A stretch of 19,861 nucleotides of DNA from Synergistales bacterium (GCA_025997935.1 BNVG01000028.1:1-19861); one strand, 5' to 3'; positions 1-8,258 are shown, counted from the stretch's first letter. Notes: generated by a model not told the origin, from the letters alone. Numbers and translations are program-made.

Positions 1-1434
1 AACACCACGAGCACCACGGAGTCCATGAACTTCGGTCTCGGAGGCAGCTTTAAAGGCTTATCGGGGAAAGCAGGCGTGAAAGCCAGCAGCACGCAGAAGG
101 AGGCCATGAACAAGACCCAGACGTGGTCGTCGAAGTACACGACGGAAGACTCATTCAGCTTTACTTTAGCGCAGTTCAACAAGAACGAGACAATTGCCCC
201 CTACTCTTTACAGCCCCTCGTCTTCACCGAAAAGAGCGGCACGCTGCACTACGCTTTCGCCGTCAGGTTCGATTTTGATAGCAGCGCCCCGGACATTGGT
301 CTGTGGCTTTCTCCGTTTTCGCCCTACAAGAAATTACCCGACCCGGCGCTGAACCTTCCGCATAAATACTTCTTGCAGCAGACGATAGACTCGGCGCAAA
401 TTCCGCAGTTCGCGCCAACCTCCGAGTTCGTGGCCACTAAAATCCGCGGGCTGCACTTCGTGGACGAAGACGGCAACGTCACGGGCAACATCGTGTCTCC
501 CGGCAAATCCTATAAGGTAAAAGTTCCCGTAGCCAACTATAGCTTCGTCGATACCGGCCCCGTGAGAGCCATTCTCTCCTACAACCGGGGAACAGAGACA
601 GACGGCGACAATCTTGTCCCGACGCAAAAAACAGAAATAGCCGAGACGACATTTGAATTGCAGGGCTGGGCTTCGAACGCCGACGTCAACAAGGGGACGG
701 CCGTTTTCGACTGGACAGTTCCGCTCGACATGCCGCTCTCAGGCGCCGGGGGCGACAAGCGCTCCTACTGTATATACGTCGAGTTGGATCCCAGCGACGA
801 TATAACGGAGGTTCACAATGCGTGGAGCGAAAACGATCCGGGCGGCAACAACGTCGGCTACGCGGAAATAGCGGTTCTGTCAGCGGAGGACGTGGCGTCG
901 CTGTCCGGCATGAGCCGCCTCAGTTCAGCCAACGGGCTGGCCTCCTCCACGCTCTCAATCAGCGCGGCTAAGCCGAGCGATTTCACCATCGAGCTGACGA
1001 ACACGACGGTGGAGGAGATAAAGGCGGCGGCGAGGACCAATAAGACGATGGCGATTGAGGGACGCGTAACGTATCATGGCGCCGATAAGCTCACCCGCGT
1101 TCACCTTGTATTTGAGGACGGGAAACCGGCGAACGAGAGCGAGCACAGGCGGTTGATAGCGGAAAAATACTTCCCCGTGATACAGACGGGCGCGTCGCGA
1201 GACTTCCACTTCATACTGACGCCCTCAAAGCTGAACGGATACGACATCTACATGTACGTGTACGGCGACGGACTCTCGCGGATTGAGGATCACATAGGCG
1301 TGCTAGGCACCGGTTCTCCGCGTTCCGGCGGTGGCAGTAGCGGCGGCGGCGGCTGCGACGCCGGGGTGTTCGGTCTGATCGGCGTAGCCGTCGTCGCGGT
1401 GAGCGTGCGGACATTAAGGAGGAGATCGCAATGA
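1..1434 (+). CDS. Secreted CARDB-like protein with Synergist-CTERM tail, 5' partial
   Basis: The reading frame is open from the first base, so the start and any signal peptide lie outside the window; 477 residues are visible. The first in-frame ATG (base 25) has no convincing ribosome binding site and is unlikely to be the start. The body is rich in Ser, Thr, Asn and Asp and looks extracellular. Around visible residues 160-295 it resembles a CARDB-type beta-sandwich (extracytoplasmic adhesion-like module), ending in a DPSDDITEVHNAWSENDPGGNN-like strand-turn region. The C-terminus is a Gly/Ser run, one Cys (codon at 1354), a hydrophobic stretch and a basic end RTLRRRSQ: the Synergist-CTERM sorting architecture, thought to direct surface anchoring or processing. 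The stop overlaps the next start as ATGA, with AAGGAGGA at 1416-1423, so the two genes are very probably co-translated. The biochemical function is unknown. Confidence 0.85.
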   Translation, partial: NTTSTTESMNFGLGGSFKGLSGKAGVKASSTQKEAMNKTQTWSSKYTTEDSFSFTLAQFNKNETIAPYSLQPLVFTEKSGTLHYAFAVRFDFDSSAPDIGLWLSPFSPYKKLPDPALNLPHKYFLQQTIDSAQIPQFAPTSEFVATKIRGLHFVDEDGNVTGNIVSPGKSYKVKVPVANYSFVDTGPVRAILSYNRGTETDGDNLVPTQKTEIAETTFELQGWASNADVNKGTAVFDWTVPLDMPLSGAGGDKRSYCIYVELDPSDDITEVHNAWSENDPGGNNVGYAEIAVLSAEDVASLSGMSRLSSANGLASSTLSISAAKPSDFTIELTNTTVEEIKAAARTNKTMAIEGRVTYHGADKLTRVHLVFEDGKPANESEHRRLIAEKYFPVIQTGASRDFHFILTPSKLNGYDIYMYVYGDGLSRIEDHIGVLGTGSPRSGGGSSGGGGCDAGVFGLIGVAVVAVSVRTLRRRSQ

Positions 1435-4343
1435 GGATAAAAAAGTCGCGTTTACTGTCTGCTTTCGCGCTTCTGGTACTTCTCGCTTCGGCGTGTGCCA
1501 GCACTGCCCGGGCGGCGGTCTCCGCGACATCGAAAGCCGCGACGGCGGCCACGAAACGTATTAACGCGGAGTATCTGAGTCTGCCGTTCGCCGACGCGAG
1601 CGATGAGGCGCGGGCGAAACGCGGATTAGTCATCAAGGGCGACGGGAAAGTTTTCAAAGGCGACAACTCGGTCGTATGGGATATGGGCCGGTACAGCTAC
1701 ATCACGGGCGACATAACAAAGCCCGGAAATTTCCCCGACACGGTGAACCCCAGTCTGTGGCGTCAGGCGATCCTGAACGCCGAGTACGGGCTTTTCGAGG
1801 TCACGTCAAGGGTTGTCGGCGCAGAAACTCATTACATTCATCAGGTGCGGGGTTACGACCTGTCGAACATGACCTTCGTCGAGACCCCAAGCGGCTTCAT
1901 AGTCGTGGACGTCACAAGCTACAAAGAGTCGGCGGCGGCGGCTGTGAATCTGTTCTACGGCAATCTTCCGGCGGACAAAAAAGACAAGAAAATCCACACC
2001 ATAATCTACACCCACAGCCACATCGACCACTACGGCGGGGTTTTGGGCGTGCTTGACAGCGGGCATATGGCCACTTCTTATGAGATTGTCGCGCCCGAAG
2101 GATTCATGGACGCGGCTGTCTCGGAGAACGTGACAGCGGGCGCGGCGATGTCGCAACGCGCCCGGTCGATGTACGGCGCGGCGCTGTGGTCTCCCCAGCT
2201 CGACATCCCTCAGGGCAGGGGGCAAGTGAACAACGGACTCGCCATAGGCTCAGGCAACGGAACCAGCGGACTTGTGTCTCCGACGTTGACCATAACCGCC
2301 TCCAATACGGCCCAGACGTTTGGCGGCATAAACGTCACATTTCTCATGGCCGCGCATACGGAAGCGCCTGCGGAGATGGTCATGCTGTTCGAGGAATACA
2401 ACTCGCTCTGTCTGGCCGAGATCTGCAGCCAGACGCAACACAACATCCTGACGCCGAGGGGCGCGGAGGTGCGGGACACCATAGCCTGGAGCGAGGCGCT
2501 TGACAAGATGAAGACGCGATGGATTGACGCCAGCCGCGTAGAATCGGCGTGGGGGCCGCACACATGGCCGCGATGGGGCAAGGACGACATAGCGGCCTAC
2601 GTCGGAAAACAGAGCCGCATGTATCGCTACATCCACGACCAGACGGTATATTTGATGAACAAAGGCTATGACATGACGGAGATAGCGGAGGTGTTCAAGC
2701 TGCCGCCCGACCTCGCTGAGGAGTGGTTCAACAGGGGCTACTACGGCGCGCTGAGCTTCAACGTCAAGGCCGTCTATCAAAAATACCTCGGCTGGTTTGA
2801 CAGCAACGCCGCCACGCTCTGGAAGCTGCCCGACAAGATGTCCGCTTCGTTTTACGCGAAATACCTTCCAAAATCCGGCGGCGACTTGGTGAAGGCCGCG
2901 AAACTCGCCTACGACGACGGAGAGTATCGCTGGACGGTGGAGGTATTAGAGAAGGTGCGCCTCGCCTCGTCCGACTGGTTCCCCGGCGGCGGCGCGGGAT
3001 ACGACAACGCGCTTTCTCTGCAAGCCGACGCCTTCGAGCAGATGGGCTACACAGCTGAGAGCGGAATCTGGAGAAACTACTTCCTGACCGCGGCCTGGCG
3101 GAATCGCAACGGAACCTTGGCGGCTGCGCTCGACGCGCCTGCCGCCGTGTCGTTTGGGGCGGACACCGTGACTAACATGGATACCAAAGAGATATTGGAT
3201 ACCTTGTCGACGCAGATAAACGGCTTCACCGACGCGTCGAACTTCACGGGGACAATCCTGTGGACAATAGGTAATGACCAATACGAGATGACTATGCAAG
3301 ATCACGTGCTCTGGACTAAAGCCGGGTCAAGCGGCGTTACCCCCAACGCGACGATAACCCTTACGCGCGCCGCCCTGAACGCGGCCCTGACAAACTCGCC
3401 GACCGCCTGGTTAGACGAGTTGTTGAAGAGCGGCAGTGGTGCGACGATTAACGACGGCCAAGGGCTTTTGGCCTCCATCGCGGGGCTGACTCATATAGCG
3501 GCCCCGGCTCTGCCCAAAGCGGATTCCGGCAGCGCCCCCGCCAATCCCGATAACCACGACCAGCCCAAGGCGCTCCTGAGCTGGAAGAACGGAGGCGTCT
3601 TTGAATTTGGAGCGGAGAACAGCGACAGCGTTATCGTGGCCGCCGTACCGTCCGGCTGGTCGGTATCGAGCCTGATTATAACGGAGATAGACGGGGTATC
3701 AATACACAGCGTAGCGGGCAGCCAATACGGCCTGAAGTTCGCCGCCGCGCCGGGCGCTATTGATGTTTCCGGCACGCCTGACGGAACCGTGAAAGGGATA
3801 TTCAAGCTGTCCGTCTCGGCTACCCTCACCGACGGCTCGCGGACGGAGACGCTTGCGGGAGAGATCAAATTCCTGATCAAGGACCCGTCCACAACCAAAG
3901 CCGAATCCATCGTGAAGCCGGAGCCATCGGAATGGACGCTCTTCGCCACCCGTAACGGCGACGGCACTTATGCCGTTACGTTAAGCGTTCCCGCGCTTCC
4001 CGGCCAGCCTAAAGCCGGGGACGACGTATACGCGAGCGTCGCCGGCCTGTCGAACTTAGATTACGAGTTCACTGGCGACATTCTCTACGTGACGGGCGTA
4101 GTGCCAAACCGCGCGGCGTTAGAAGCTCTGTCCATAACTACCGTCGACTGTGTGGGCGCGAATGGAATCCTGTACGAACAAACGCTCAATCCGGCTGTGA
4201 CCTATGAAAATATAGGAACCAAAAAGATTGTCGGCGAAGGAAACGGCAGCGGCGGCGGATGCAACGCCGGATTTGGCTCGGGCGCCCTCATCGCGGCGCT
4301 GGCAACTGTCACAATACGGAAGAGGAAACAGAAGTCGCGATAA
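1431..4343 (+). CDS. Alkyl-sulfatase-type metallo-beta-lactamase-fold hydrolase with Synergist-CTERM anchor
   Basis: Predicted secreted zinc hydrolase of the SdsA1/BDS1 alkyl sulfatase family, which cleaves sulfate from alkyl sulfate esters. A signal peptide is visible (basic MRIKKSR, hydrophobic core, ARA-A cleavage near residue 28). The N-terminal region has the family signature NPSLWRQ and RGYDLSNMTFV. The metal site is complete: H195, H197, D199 and H200 in THSHIDH, E311, E330 and H377, with the same spacing between the two glutamates as in SdsA1. An alpha-helical middle (about 390-560) and an SCP2-like domain (about 588-690) follow. Family members usually end there, near 650 residues; this protein has about 280 more: a Gly/Pro/Asn-rich linker, beta-rich sequence, then NGSGGGCNAG, a membrane segment and RKRKQKSR. 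It overlaps the upstream Synergist-CTERM gene by 4 bases. Family assignment is firm; substrate is not, and the extra domain is unidentified. Confidence 0.88.
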   Translation: MRIKKSRLLSAFALLVLLASACASTARAAVSATSKAATAATKRINAEYLSLPFADASDEARAKRGLVIKGDGKVFKGDNSVVWDMGRYSYITGDITKPGNFPDTVNPSLWRQAILNAEYGLFEVTSRVVGAETHYIHQVRGYDLSNMTFVETPSGFIVVDVTSYKESAAAAVNLFYGNLPADKKDKKIHTIIYTHSHIDHYGGVLGVLDSGHMATSYEIVAPEGFMDAAVSENVTAGAAMSQRARSMYGAALWSPQLDIPQGRGQVNNGLAIGSGNGTSGLVSPTLTITASNTAQTFGGINVTFLMAAHTEAPAEMVMLFEEYNSLCLAEICSQTQHNILTPRGAEVRDTIAWSEALDKMKTRWIDASRVESAWGPHTWPRWGKDDIAAYVGKQSRMYRYIHDQTVYLMNKGYDMTEIAEVFKLPPDLAEEWFNRGYYGALSFNVKAVYQKYLGWFDSNAATLWKLPDKMSASFYAKYLPKSGGDLVKAAKLAYDDGEYRWTVEVLEKVRLASSDWFPGGGAGYDNALSLQADAFEQMGYTAESGIWRNYFLTAAWRNRNGTLAAALDAPAAVSFGADTVTNMDTKEILDTLSTQINGFTDASNFTGTILWTIGNDQYEMTMQDHVLWTKAGSSGVTPNATITLTRAALNAALTNSPTAWLDELLKSGSGATINDGQGLLASIAGLTHIAAPALPKADSGSAPANPDNHDQPKALLSWKNGGVFEFGAENSDSVIVAAVPSGWSVSSLIITEIDGVSIHSVAGSQYGLKFAAAPGAIDVSGTPDGTVKGIFKLSVSATLTDGSRTETLAGEIKFLIKDPSTTKAESIVKPEPSEWTLFATRNGDGTYAVTLSVPALPGQPKAGDDVYASVAGLSNLDYEFTGDILYVTGVVPNRAALEALSITTVDCVGANGILYEQTLNPAVTYENIGTKKIVGEGNGSGGGCNAGFGSGALIAALATVTIRKRKQKSR

Positions 4344-4410
4344 GGCAAGATTTTTGTCGCGCACAACAAACGGCGGTAAGGGGTATTTCCTTACCGCCGT
4401 TTTGTAGTAC
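4306..4410 (+). repeat. Direct repeat copy A (3' end of sulfatase-type gene plus hairpin)
   Basis: This 105-base segment covers the last 12 or so codons of the alkyl-sulfatase-type gene, its stop and the downstream hairpin. It matches 6181-6283 in the same orientation with five substitutions and one 2-base gap by hand alignment. The two copies flank an AT-rich three-gene block. Homology fades on both sides of the aligned stretch. Confidence 0.9.
4368..4402 (+). terminator. Rho-independent terminator hairpin A
   Basis: Perfect 13-bp inverted repeat, AAACGGCGGTAAG at 4368-4380 with CTTACCGCCGTTT at 4390-4402, loop of 9 (7 if the flanking G-C pairs). The right arm runs into TTTTG. It sits 24 bases after the stop of the sulfatase-type gene. 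Because the minus strand also has a T-rich start of the arm, it may stop transcription from both sides, including the minus-strand operon to its right. Confidence 0.82.
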
Positions 4411-4491
4411 CAGCCGATAGACAAGATGACGTCGATAATACTGACGTTCAGGAAACGGCGGTAATCGCGCTCAAATTATTTTTCTTTTGAT

Positions 4492-5178
4492 TTACCTTGT
4501 TGGCATTTCCAATCCTGAAAGCGCGGCATTTAGGTAGTCATTAAACGGCTTCATCAACAAAAATATTTGTTCCGCTTGCCCAACAAAGTTATCGGTATCA
4601 GAGAATAAATTGTCTGACACAGGGTACTGCAAATACCAACTTTTATTTTTCAAGTATTCGGCTTGCGGGTGGTTTTTATCATAACCTCGCGGCACATTTT
4701 TCAAGGCTTCGCCCTGTATAGAAAAATGCGCTGAAAATTCCTTGTCGGTTATTATCTCCGAAAATTCCAAGCTATGCGAAATGATGTAACTCCGCACCCT
4801 GTCCGCCGCGCCTTTTACGCCTGAATGAGCAAGCCCGCCGCCTAAAAAAGAGCGGTCTCCCGGTTGAATGAAAATATGGTAGCCAACAGGGATAGGCATT
4901 TTCTTAGCCGATGAAATATAGGCTCTAAACGACGGATTATATGGGGTCTTGTCGCTTGAAAATCTTATATCTCTTGTCACTTTGAACATAAGACTTTTGG
5001 GGTCGCAAAACGGGATACTGACATCAAACTTATTCACAGCCAGTACAAGCGAGCGCAGGACTTCCTCGAACTCCGCACAGGATTTTTTGTAGACTTCTTT
5101 GTTCGCGTTAAACCATTCACGGTTATTGTTGTTTTCCAAGTCCGTGAGGTACGGAAAAATGTTATTCATGCTATTCAT
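4492..5178 (-). CDS. DUF2461 family protein
   Basis: Member of the DUF2461 (TIGR02453) family, of unknown biochemical function, 228 residues, a normal family length. Family hallmarks are visible: NREWFNANKEVY near the N-terminus, the conserved stretch RFSSDKTPYNPSFRAYIS, and IQPGDRSFLGGGLAH. No signal peptide or membrane segment is seen, so it is probably cytoplasmic. An in-frame GTG lies at 5187, but AAGGTG overlaps that codon and is well placed for the ATG at 5178, so the ATG is preferred. It is the last gene of a minus-strand operon behind an SRPBCC gene and a MarR gene (gap 28 bases). Codons are AT-rich (AAA, TTT, ATT), unlike the GC-rich genes on both sides, which suggests horizontal acquisition. 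Confidence 0.85.
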   Translation of the reverse strand: MNSMNNIFPYLTDLENNNNREWFNANKEVYKKSCAEFEEVLRSLVLAVNKFDVSIPFCDPKSLMFKVTRDIRFSSDKTPYNPSFRAYISSAKKMPIPVGYHIFIQPGDRSFLGGGLAHSGVKGAADRVRSYIISHSLEFSEIITDKEFSAHFSIQGEALKNVPRGYDKNHPQAEYLKNKSWYLQYPVSDNLFSDTDNFVGQAEQIFLLMKPFNDYLNAALSGLEMPTR

Positions 5179-5206
5179 ACTTATCACCTTGTAATTTTAT
5201 ATATTT

Positions 5207-5656
5207 TCAAAAGGCTATCAATTTGTGTAAGCAATCCCGGAAAAATTGCTCATCGTTTGATAGAACTCCAAAAAATTCATCGTCTATCTTTTCAACGATT
5301 GGCAACGCCCGTTTGATTGCTTCCTGCCCTTTTTCCAAGAGCCATACGGCATTTGCTCTTGTATCGTTCGGATTTGCCGCCCGTTTCAAGAATCCCTTTT
5401 CTTCTAAGCCCCGAATGATTTGCGAAACGGACATAACATCCATATCCGCCATCTTTGCGATATTAACCTGCGTCACATATTCGCCAGACTGGCACAGAAA
5501 ATTCAGCACCGTCATAACCACGAATTGCGGGTGAGTTATACCAACTCCCCTCAATTCGTTTTTGATTGTGGAGTGCCATTTGTTGTAAGCACGGATAAAA
5601 ACCAATCCTGTTGAAGCGTCGGAATCCTTTTTGAATTTATCAGATGGAAATTCCAC
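5207..5656 (-). CDS. MarR family transcriptional regulator
   Basis: A 149-residue winged-helix regulator of the MarR family. The core is ITHPQFVVMTVLNFL (helix before the wing), then VTQVNIAKMADMDVMSVSQIIRGLEEKGFLKR (helix-turn-helix and recognition helix, about residues 62-92), then the wing NPNDTRANAVWLLEKG, whose DxR is typical. MarR proteins are dimers that repress nearby promoters and release DNA on binding a ligand or on oxidation. The start is GTG directly after the stop of the upstream SRPBCC gene (zero spacing), so translation is probably coupled. It probably regulates its own operon through the inverted repeat at 6089-6115. AT-rich coding sequence like its operon partners. Family call firm; ligand unknown. 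Confidence 0.92.
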   Translation of the reverse strand: MEFPSDKFKKDSDASTGLVFIRAYNKWHSTIKNELRGVGITHPQFVVMTVLNFLCQSGEYVTQVNIAKMADMDVMSVSQIIRGLEEKGFLKRAANPNDTRANAVWLLEKGQEAIKRALPIVEKIDDEFFGVLSNDEQFFRDCLHKLIAF

Positions 5657-6070
5657 CTATTTCTCAACCTCTCTCTTGATTTTCAAAGCCGCGCCGGGCA
5701 CATCGGAGAACACGCCGCGGAGAAAGCCAAGGTCATCTTCGCCACTATTCTCTTTTTCCAGACGAACGCTGTGCCGGATATAGGTCTTGCCGTTTTCCCG
5801 CAGTATTTTATGCCCGAAATAAAGGCTCCCCATTCCCGGAACGTCCGTCCTGTCGCAACAAGAAGCGTTTTCGACAACCTCTGTTAAGGTAAACGGCATA
5901 TCGGGCATTTCTTTCAATTTCATACTGCCCGTTGTGCCAGTCTTGACCTCGCCGTCGAAAACTATGTTTTCTAAATCATCTTCCCAGACATAGTGTTTTG
6001 CGGGGTCGGCGTAATAAGGCCAAATTTTCTCCGCAGGGGCGTTCACTTCGAGCGTGAATTGCAGTTCCAT
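5657..6070 (-). CDS. SRPBCC family protein
   Basis: A 137-residue small-ligand-binding (START/Bet v 1-like) protein of the SRPBCC superfamily. The N-terminus MELQFTLEVNAPAEKIWPYYADPAKHYVWEDD is the usual first strand and helix of the fold, followed by alternating strands (GEVKTGTTGSMKL, FTLTEVVENASCCDRTDV) and a long C-terminal helix ending in LKIKREVEK. An ATG three codons upstream (6079) is glued to the Shine-Dalgarno AAGGAG, whereas the ATG at 6070 has 9 bases of spacing, so 6070 is chosen. First gene of the operon with the MarR and DUF2461 genes, behind a consensus promoter. Such proteins bind hydrophobic ligands or modify small molecules; pairing with MarR hints at a role in response to a small molecule, but this is inference. 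Confidence 0.85.
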   Translation of the reverse strand: MELQFTLEVNAPAEKIWPYYADPAKHYVWEDDLENIVFDGEVKTGTTGSMKLKEMPDMPFTLTEVVENASCCDRTDVPGMGSLYFGHKILRENGKTYIRHSVRLEKENSGEDDLGFLRGVFSDVPGAALKIKREVEK

Positions 6071-6088
6071 AAAGTACATCTCCTTTGA

Positions 6089-6115
6089 TAAGTAGCATTA
6101 TAATAATTATACTTA
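6089..6115. promoter_or_regulatory. Possible MarR operator (inverted repeat)
   Basis: TAAGTA (6089-6094) and TACTTA (6110-6115) form an inverted repeat with a 15-base AT-rich centre that is itself partly palindromic (ATTATAATAAT). It covers the start-site region just downstream of the -10 box of the operon that encodes a MarR protein. Position and symmetry fit an autoregulatory operator; binding is inferred only. Confidence 0.45.
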
Positions 6116-6143
6116 CTATAATGCCACCCAACACGTTTGTCAA
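6115..6143 (-). promoter_or_regulatory. Sigma-70-type promoter of SRPBCC-MarR-DUF2461 operon
   Basis: Read on the minus strand: TTGACA (6138-6143), 17-base spacer, TATAGT (6115-6120). This is a near-perfect consensus placed about 45 bases before the SRPBCC start and is the strongest-looking promoter in the window with the dhaL one. Confidence 0.8.
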
Positions 6144-6180
6144 GCCTTTTTTTGAGCAACAGCGCGGTGGCTTGCCGTAG

Positions 6181-6283
6181 CTGTCGCAACACGGAAGAGG
6201 AAACAGAAGTCGCGATAAGGCAAGATTTTTGTCGCGCGCAACAAGGCGGTAAGGGGTATTTCCTTACCGCCGTTTTGTGGTGC
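6181..6283 (+). repeat. Direct repeat copy B, remnant of a Synergist-CTERM gene tail
   Basis: Matches 4306-4410 with five substitutions and a 2-base gap. In the frame corresponding to the sulfatase-type gene, bases from about 6157 read ATARWLAVAVATRKRKQKSR and a stop: the membrane segment and basic tail of a Synergist-CTERM protein with no gene in front (in-frame stop TGA just upstream). It therefore looks like an orphaned 3' end. The block ends at the recQ stop codon. Confidence 0.88.
6245..6274. terminator. Terminator hairpin B, between repeat B and recQ
   Basis: GGCGGTAAG and CTTACCGCC form a 9-bp stem (plus an inner G-C) with the same loop as hairpin A, followed on the plus strand by GTTTTG. 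It lies about a dozen bases beyond the recQ stop, so it probably ends recQ transcripts as well, although the minus-strand T tract is weak. Confidence 0.65.
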
Positions 6284-6285
6284 AT

Positions 6286-8187
6286 TTACCTCCCACCGTC
6301 CTCTGTCCACTCCCGTATCACACGCAAAAAATCCTCTCCGTATTTTTCGAGCTTAATTTGACCGACGCCCGGAATCGCCAGAAATTCGGCATGCGTTTCG
6401 GGCAAGGACGCGCACATACCGCGTAGCGTCGCGTCCGAGAAAATAATGTATGGAGGAACTTTCGCCGCGTCGGCGAGGGCGCGCCTCAAAGCGCGTAATT
6501 GTTCGAAAAGCTCGCTGTTTTTTTCTTCATATCGCTCTCCGTATTTTTTGCCCGCGGCCCAATTTGTTTTTTTAGCCTCCCGCGCTTCGTCGCTCTCTTG
6601 CTGGCGCGGCTCGTGTTTACGCATAAAGAGCTTTTCCTGTCCGCGAAGAAAAGGGCGCGCATGACCCGTAAATCGCACCACGGGGTACTCCCCGACCGTG
6701 ACTTCCAGATACCCGTCCGCTATCAAAAAATCGATAATCTCTTTGACGGCAGGCTTGCGGTGTTCTTTCATCAGGCCCCACGTGGATATTTTATCGAGTT
6801 CCAACATTTTGATTCTTTCCTTTTGCGAGCCGCGCAGGACGTCGTTTAGAAGGGCCGTGCCGAAATTTTGCCCTGTGCGCTCTTCCATACGATAGACGCA
6901 GGAAAGGATTTTTTTAGCCTCCGTCGTAACATCTGAAAGCTCGGCTTCGCTCGACGCGCAGTTACCGCAGGAGGCGCAGTTTTGAGCGGTCGGCGATTCA
7001 CCGAAGTAGTTAAGGATGGAGCCGCGCAGACAGCGGCCCGTGTTGCAGTAATCAATCATATACTGTAACTTGCGGTAGGCGTTTAGCTTGGTGTCGGCGT
7101 AGACGGAGTCGGAGTCAGTCTCGTTGTTTTGGGCGTCCTGAACGTTGTCGATAAAATAGCGCGCTGTCATGACGTCCTTTGGAGCGAACAGCAAAACGCA
7201 TTCGGCGGGAAGTCCGTCGCGCCCGCCCCTCCCCGCCTCCTGATAGTAGCTGTCGATGTTCCCCGGCATATTGTAATGCACGACGTACCGGACGTTCGAC
7301 TTGTCTATCCCCATACCAAAAGCGTTGGTGGCTACCATAACTGCGGCGCGGTCGTAGATAAAAGCCTCCTGGTTCCTCTCCCTGTCCTCGTCGCTGAGGC
7401 CGGCGTGATAGCGGACGGCTGAAATTCCGGCGTCACGCAACCTGTCACAGACCTCTTCAACGGCGCGTCTCGTCGAGCAATAAACGATACCAGACGAGAG
7501 CGAATTTTTTTCAGTATTGACATAACGCAACAGAAAATCCGTCTTGTTTCGTGGATGTTCCACTCTAAAGAAAAGGTTTTCGCGGTCAAAGCCCGTGGTT
7601 AGAATGAAGGGGTTTTTTAGATTCAGCCGGAGCGCGATGTCGTCGCGCACATCAGCCGTGGCTGTGGCGGTGAAAGCGGCTACGACGGGACGCTTGGGCA
7701 AGAGGGCCGCGACGTCGGCCAGCGCGAGATAGGAAGGGCGAAAATCATGCCCCCACTGCGATACGCAGTGAGCCTCGTCTATGACGAATATTTTAACGTC
7801 AAGCGACGCGAAAAACTCACGAAACGACGCGTTATCAAATCGCTCCGGCGCGACGTAGAGCAACGAAACCTCACCCCTGCGAACATCGCTGTAAATAGAG
7901 CGCGCCTCGTCCCAATCCATCGAGCTATGAAGAGCCGACGCACTGACCCCGCTTTGGCGCAGCGCGTCAACCTGGTCTTTCATCAAAGATATAAGGGGTG
8001 ACACGACGACGGACAAACCTCCGAGGACAAGAGCCGGAACTTGATAACACAGAGACTTCCCCGCGCCAGTCGGCATGACGCCCAGCACGTCGCGCCCATT
8101 CAAAATATGTTCTATCAGAATATCCTGCCCCTTGCGAAAAGAGGAGTAGCCAAAAAAATCTTTGAGAACATCTATGGGTGATTTCAA
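6286..8187 (-). CDS. recQ: ATP-dependent DNA helicase RecQ
   Basis: 3'-to-5' DNA helicase of recombination and replication-fork repair, 633 residues with the complete bacterial domain set. Motif 0 is FRKGQ; Walker A MPTGAGKS has K44; DEAH is at 137-140; FTATAT follows, then the second RecA lobe with ATNAFGMGIDK and QEAGRGGRDG. The zinc site has C386, C404, C407 and C410 after RGSILNYFGE. The winged-helix RQC domain spans about 412-510 and the HRDC domain about 556-630. The start is TTG, with TGAGGT 8 bases upstream; no in-frame ATG offers a full-length N-terminus. It is convergent with the plus-strand Synergist-CTERM region and lies downstream of a tRNA-Arg gene on the same strand, about 70 bases apart, so it may be read from the tRNA promoter or an unseen one. 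Confidence 0.97.
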   Translation of the reverse strand: MKSPIDVLKDFFGYSSFRKGQDILIEHILNGRDVLGVMPTGAGKSLCYQVPALVLGGLSVVVSPLISLMKDQVDALRQSGVSASALHSSMDWDEARSIYSDVRRGEVSLLYVAPERFDNASFREFFASLDVKIFVIDEAHCVSQWGHDFRPSYLALADVAALLPKRPVVAAFTATATADVRDDIALRLNLKNPFILTTGFDRENLFFRVEHPRNKTDFLLRYVNTEKNSLSSGIVYCSTRRAVEEVCDRLRDAGISAVRYHAGLSDEDRERNQEAFIYDRAAVMVATNAFGMGIDKSNVRYVVHYNMPGNIDSYYQEAGRGGRDGLPAECVLLFAPKDVMTARYFIDNVQDAQNNETDSDSVYADTKLNAYRKLQYMIDYCNTGRCLRGSILNYFGESPTAQNCASCGNCASSEAELSDVTTEAKKILSCVYRMEERTGQNFGTALLNDVLRGSQKERIKMLELDKISTWGLMKEHRKPAVKEIIDFLIADGYLEVTVGEYPVVRFTGHARPFLRGQEKLFMRKHEPRQQESDEAREAKKTNWAAGKKYGERYEEKNSELFEQLRALRRALADAAKVPPYIIFSDATLRGMCASLPETHAEFLAIPGVGQIKLEKYGEDFLRVIREWTEDGGR

Positions 8188-8258
8188 ATTATATACCTCA
8201 CATGAATAAAAGGCCGCTCATCGACGAGGTTCTGATGTTGGTAAAGCTATCGATATGG

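Noticed and set aside
1451..1500. Possible lipobox (LLASAC) at the start of the sulfatase-type protein
   Set aside because: The -3 position is Ala instead of Leu/Val/Ile, and an ARA-A type I cleavage site follows; the C-terminal anchor makes a lipoprotein unneeded.
4119..4424. Minus-strand frame of 101 residues resembling the one at 6043-6285
   Set aside because: The likeness comes only from the direct repeat read on its opposite strand; no ribosome site, and it overlaps a real gene and a hairpin.
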